Positions 61,868 through 64,000 of a stretch of 64,000 bases of DNA are shown here, piece after piece (position 1 is the stretch's first letter; the number at the start of each line of letters is the position of its first letter). The notes beneath the pieces were generated by a model. That model was not told the origin of the DNA. It saw only the letters and a program-made list of their open reading frames with translations, and made no database searches. The stretch is from Corynebacterium sp. ACRPO (lineage in GTDB: Bacteria > Actinomycetota > Actinomycetes > Mycobacteriales > Mycobacteriaceae), in contig NZ_JAKRNE010000004.1 of the NCBI RefSeq assembly GCF_022347205.1, forward strand, positions 1-64,000, read 5' to 3'. Position numbers and translations under genes: made by a program.

Positions 61868-62350
61868 CTAGGCGCGCCAGACGACGGCCGTGGCAACCGC
61901 CGCGCGGCCCTCCTTCCGGCCGGTGAAGCCTAAATGGTCCGTCGTGGTGGCAGAGACGGACACGGGGGCACCAAGGATTTCGCTCAGTACCGCTTCGGCC
62001 TCTTCGCGGCGCGGGCCCATCTTGGGGGTCTGGCCGATGAGCTGGGCGGCGGCGTTGCCGATGATAAAGCCTTCGGATTCGAGGAGTTCGCGGCATTCGC
62101 GCAGCAGTTTCGCTCCGGATACGCCGTCGTATTCGGGCCTGCCGACGCCCACGAAGGAGCCGAGGTCGCCGAGGTGGGAGGCGGATAAGAGGGCGTCGAC
62201 AAGCGCGTGCGCTACCACGTCCCCGTCGGAGTGGCCCTCGCAGCCATCCACGCCCTCGAAGAGCAGGCCGGCGATCCAGCAGTCCTTGCCGGCCTCGATC
62301 TGGTGGGCGTCGGTGGCGATGCCAACGCGCGGGATAATCGGGTTAGTCAT
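61868..62350 (-). CDS. ispF: 2-C-methyl-D-erythritol 2,4-cyclodiphosphate synthase
   Basis: IspF forms the cyclic diphosphate in the non-mevalonate isoprenoid pathway. The 160-residue product has the zinc ligands in [12 protein letters not shown] and [16 protein letters not shown] and the C-terminal [13 protein letters not shown]. It overlaps the end of ispD by eight bases, so the two are translationally coupled. Confidence 0.96.
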   Translation of the reverse strand: MTNPIIPRVGIATDAHQIEAGKDCWIAGLLFEGVDGCEGHSDGDVVAHALVDALLSASHLGDLGSFVGVGRPEYDGVSGAKLLRECRELLESEGFIIGNAAAQLIGQTPKMGPRREEAEAVLSEILGAPVSVSATTTDHLGFTGRKEGRAAVATAVVWRA

Positions 62351-63092
62351 GGGTCTCCTCGGTCAGGGCGTGGGCCAGGGTGAGATCGATGGGCGTGGTG
62401 ATTTTGAACGCCAGGGTGTCGCCCGGCGCGGTCGCCACGCGCTCGCCGTGCCATTCCATGAGGCTGGCGTCATCCGTGGCGGTGAATTCGGGCTGCTCGG
62501 CCCAATAATCGAGGTTGGCCTGGCGCAGTGCAGGCAGGCGGAAGGCCTGCGGGGTTTGCACGGCGCGCAGGCGGGAGCGGTCGGGAGTGCTCACCACGGC
62601 GTCGGCCGCGACTTCCTTGATGGTATCGGCCACGGGAACCACGGGCACGGCCGCGGGGGCGCCTTCGAGCACACGCTTAGCGACGCCCCGCACCATCGCC
62701 GGCGGAGTCAGCGCCCGGGCCGCATCGTGGATGAGTACCACGGCGTCGTCGTCGGGAATTGCTTGCAGGCCGGCCCACACGGAATCGGCGCGCTCGCTGC
62801 CGCCGTGCACGAGGCGGATGGGCGCGGCGTTGGTGGTGTCTTTAGCGCCTGCGGTGTCGATGCGGCCGATAATCCGGGCTGCTTCGGGCTCCATATCTGG
62901 GCTGACCAGCACAATGACCTCGTCCACCACGCCGGAGGCCAGCAGCGCGCGCACGGAGCGCTCCAAGAGGGTGCGCCCGCGCAGCTCGACATAAGCCTTG
63001 GGCACCTCGGCACCGAGGCGGGTGCCTTGGCCGGCGGCCGCGATGAGCGCGATGACGCGCGGTTTAGTCTTCGTCGTCGAAGGAGAGGTCAT
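62343..63092 (-). CDS. ispD: 2-C-methyl-D-erythritol 4-phosphate cytidylyltransferase
   Basis: IspD joins CTP to MEP. The 249-residue product has the nucleotide loop [33 protein letters not shown] and KITTPIDL, all typical. It overlaps carD by 29 bp at its 5' end and ispF by eight bases at its 3' end, giving a carD-ispD-ispF operon. Confidence 0.95.
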   Translation of the reverse strand: MTSPSTTKTKPRVIALIAAAGQGTRLGAEVPKAYVELRGRTLLERSVRALLASGVVDEVIVLVSPDMEPEAARIIGRIDTAGAKDTTNAAPIRLVHGGSERADSVWAGLQAIPDDDAVVLIHDAARALTPPAMVRGVAKRVLEGAPAAVPVVPVADTIKEVAADAVVSTPDRSRLRAVQTPQAFRLPALRQANLDYWAEQPEFTATDDASLMEWHGERVATAPGDTLAFKITTPIDLTLAHALTEETHD

Positions 63093-63648
63093 CGAGATCG
63101 ATGTCGTTGTCGATATCGGTGGTGATGGACTTATCGTCTACCAATCCGGCCGCGCGGTGGCGCTCGATGGTGGCATCGATTTCTTCCATCATGGTGTCGG
63201 CCTTTTTCTCATCGACCGGCTTGGCCAGCGCGAGCTCGCCCACCAGGATGGTGCGGGCCTTGCCCAGCATGCGCTTTTCGCCGGCCGAAAGGCCGCGGTC
63301 CTGGTCGCGACGCCACAGGTCGCGAACAACCTCGGCAACCTTATTGATATCGCCGGAGGCCAAGCGCTCCTGGTTAGCCTTATAACGGCGGGACCAGTTG
63401 CCGGCCTCTTCAACGTCCTCGTCACGCAGCACGGAAAAGACCTTTTCCAGGCCTTCCTTGCCCACGACGTCGCGCACGCCGACGTTATCGGCGTTCTTGA
63501 TGGGCACGCGAACGACTAGGTCGGACTGGTTGATGTGCAGCACCAGGTATTCCAGCGTCTCGCCGCCCATCTCGCGGGTCTCGATATCCTCGATGACGGC
63601 CGCACCGTGGTGCGGGTAGACGACGACCTCGCCGACCTTATACTCCAT
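63064..63648 (-). CDS. carD: CarD-family RNA polymerase-binding regulator
   Basis: CarD binds the RNA polymerase beta subunit and stabilises open complexes, notably at rRNA promoters in mycobacteria. The 194-residue protein has the N-terminal RNAP-interaction domain ([20 protein letters not shown]) and a helical DNA-binding C-terminal part with [20 protein letters not shown], followed by an acidic tail rich in Asp. ATG 63648 follows AAGGAG; residues upstream do not fit. Divergent from the lipoprotein gene. Confidence 0.94.
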   Translation of the reverse strand: MEYKVGEVVVYPHHGAAVIEDIETREMGGETLEYLVLHINQSDLVVRVPIKNADNVGVRDVVGKEGLEKVFSVLRDEDVEEAGNWSRRYKANQERLASGDINKVAEVVRDLWRRDQDRGLSAGEKRMLGKARTILVGELALAKPVDEKKADTMMEEIDATIERHRAAGLVDDKSITTDIDNDIDLDDLSFDDED

Positions 63649-63796
63649 TGCCACTCCTTGTGTTCCCGATTTATCCCGGTTGACTAAGGCCGCTATTTTA
63701 TCACGCACGGCCGCCCCGCCTGCGGATACCCCCGTATACCCCCACGGTCTACCCGCCCGGTTTGGGACAAACTGTGTACTTTAATGCGAAAGGGAC

Positions 63797-63802
63797 TAGG
63801 CT
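63797..63802 (+). promoter_or_regulatory. Candidate -10 of the lipoprotein gene
   Basis: TAGGCT on the plus strand, giving a leader of about 40 bases before GTG 63850. Confidence 0.45.
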
Positions 63803-63849
63803 AAAGCGTTGATAAGCCCTGTGATCGCAATTGATGGAGGATGCTCAAC

Positions 63850-64000
63850 GTGCAGTCCCTGAAGTCCGCCGCCCGCCGCGGTGCCATTATTTCCGTTACC
63901 GCCGTCTCCGCTCTGGCGCTGGCTTCTTGCTCGGCGGGCCAGGTCACCCAGACCGCCGACAAGGTGGCTGCGGTCGATGGCGCTTCTGCAAGCACGGAAG
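63850..64000 (+). CDS. LpqE-like lipoprotein, 5' part (cut by window edge)
   Basis: Fifty residues are present: a signal peptide ending LALASC (Cys27 lipidated), then [20 protein letters not shown]. Position next to carD and this start resemble the LpqE-type lipoprotein of corynebacteria and mycobacteria, function unknown. GTG 63850 was preferred over ATG 63841 because GGAGG lies nine bases before the GTG and directly against the ATG. Confidence 0.6.
   Translation, partial: MQSLKSAARRGAIISVTAVSALALASCSAGQVTQTADKVAAVDGASASTE

Noticed and set aside
1532..62204. The GCTTNNCGACGCC word as a chromosome-segregation (KOPS-like) polarity signal
   Set aside because: Eleven copies point one way and seven the other, so there is no clear strand bias in this window.

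Overview
The window looks like part of the chromosome of a Corynebacterium. The evidence is mycothiol synthase, RamA and CarD regulators, an ActA-type CoA transferase, pyruvate:quinone oxidoreductase, ThrE, a PhoRS/Pst phosphate system, high G+C coding bias, and a gene order that largely follows the cysK-to-carD segment I know from C. glutamicum. The species cannot be fixed from this stretch. No prophage, insertion sequence, CRISPR array or replication origin was seen.

Layout. 1-926: start of a 16S rRNA gene on the minus strand with its leader and promoter. 927-6600: murA, ramA, cysK-cysE, a small GNAT gene, a CsoR-type repressor and a tRNA cluster (Phe, Asp, Asp, Glu, Lys). 6700-9550: acetate CoA transferase actA and a Dus enzyme. 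9650-14700: phoU and pstSCAB. 14700-20530: mycothiol synthase, an LmeA-like lipid-binding protein, a lipid kinase, a nitrobindin-like protein, pabC, ygfZ and a DUF3073 protein. 20600-42200: purine genes (purM, purF, purL-Q-S, purC, purB, purD) interleaved with a thioesterase, an asparaginase lipoprotein, a hemolysin III protein, a large secreted nuclease, a TetR/membrane-protein pair and an oligopeptidase B. 42200-46400: PhoS-PhoR, which probably controls the pst operon in the same window, then pqo. 46500-53800: MFS/TetR pair, tRNA-Thr, thrE, a lysine-repeat histone-like protein and the trehalose genes otsA-lipoprotein-otsB. 53800-59450: a LacI regulator resembling IpsA, a Zn/Mn ABC transporter, an esterase and an HNH protein. 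59460-64000: rlmB-cysS, ispF-ispD-carD and the start of a lipoprotein gene.

Most of the window is ordinary core genome. Three sequence-level patterns stand out. (1) Many genes have a -10 hexamer 6 to 8 bases before the start codon and no Shine-Dalgarno, so they are probably leaderless. (2) Four divergent gene pairs have start codons only 30-35 bp apart, and each promoter's -35 region falls on the other gene's start codon. (3) The word GCTTNNCGACGCC occurs at least 18 times, on both strands, far above a simple chance expectation. Four convergent pairs also share a four-base stop overlap, and two genes appear to have lost one base in a C run near the 3' end.
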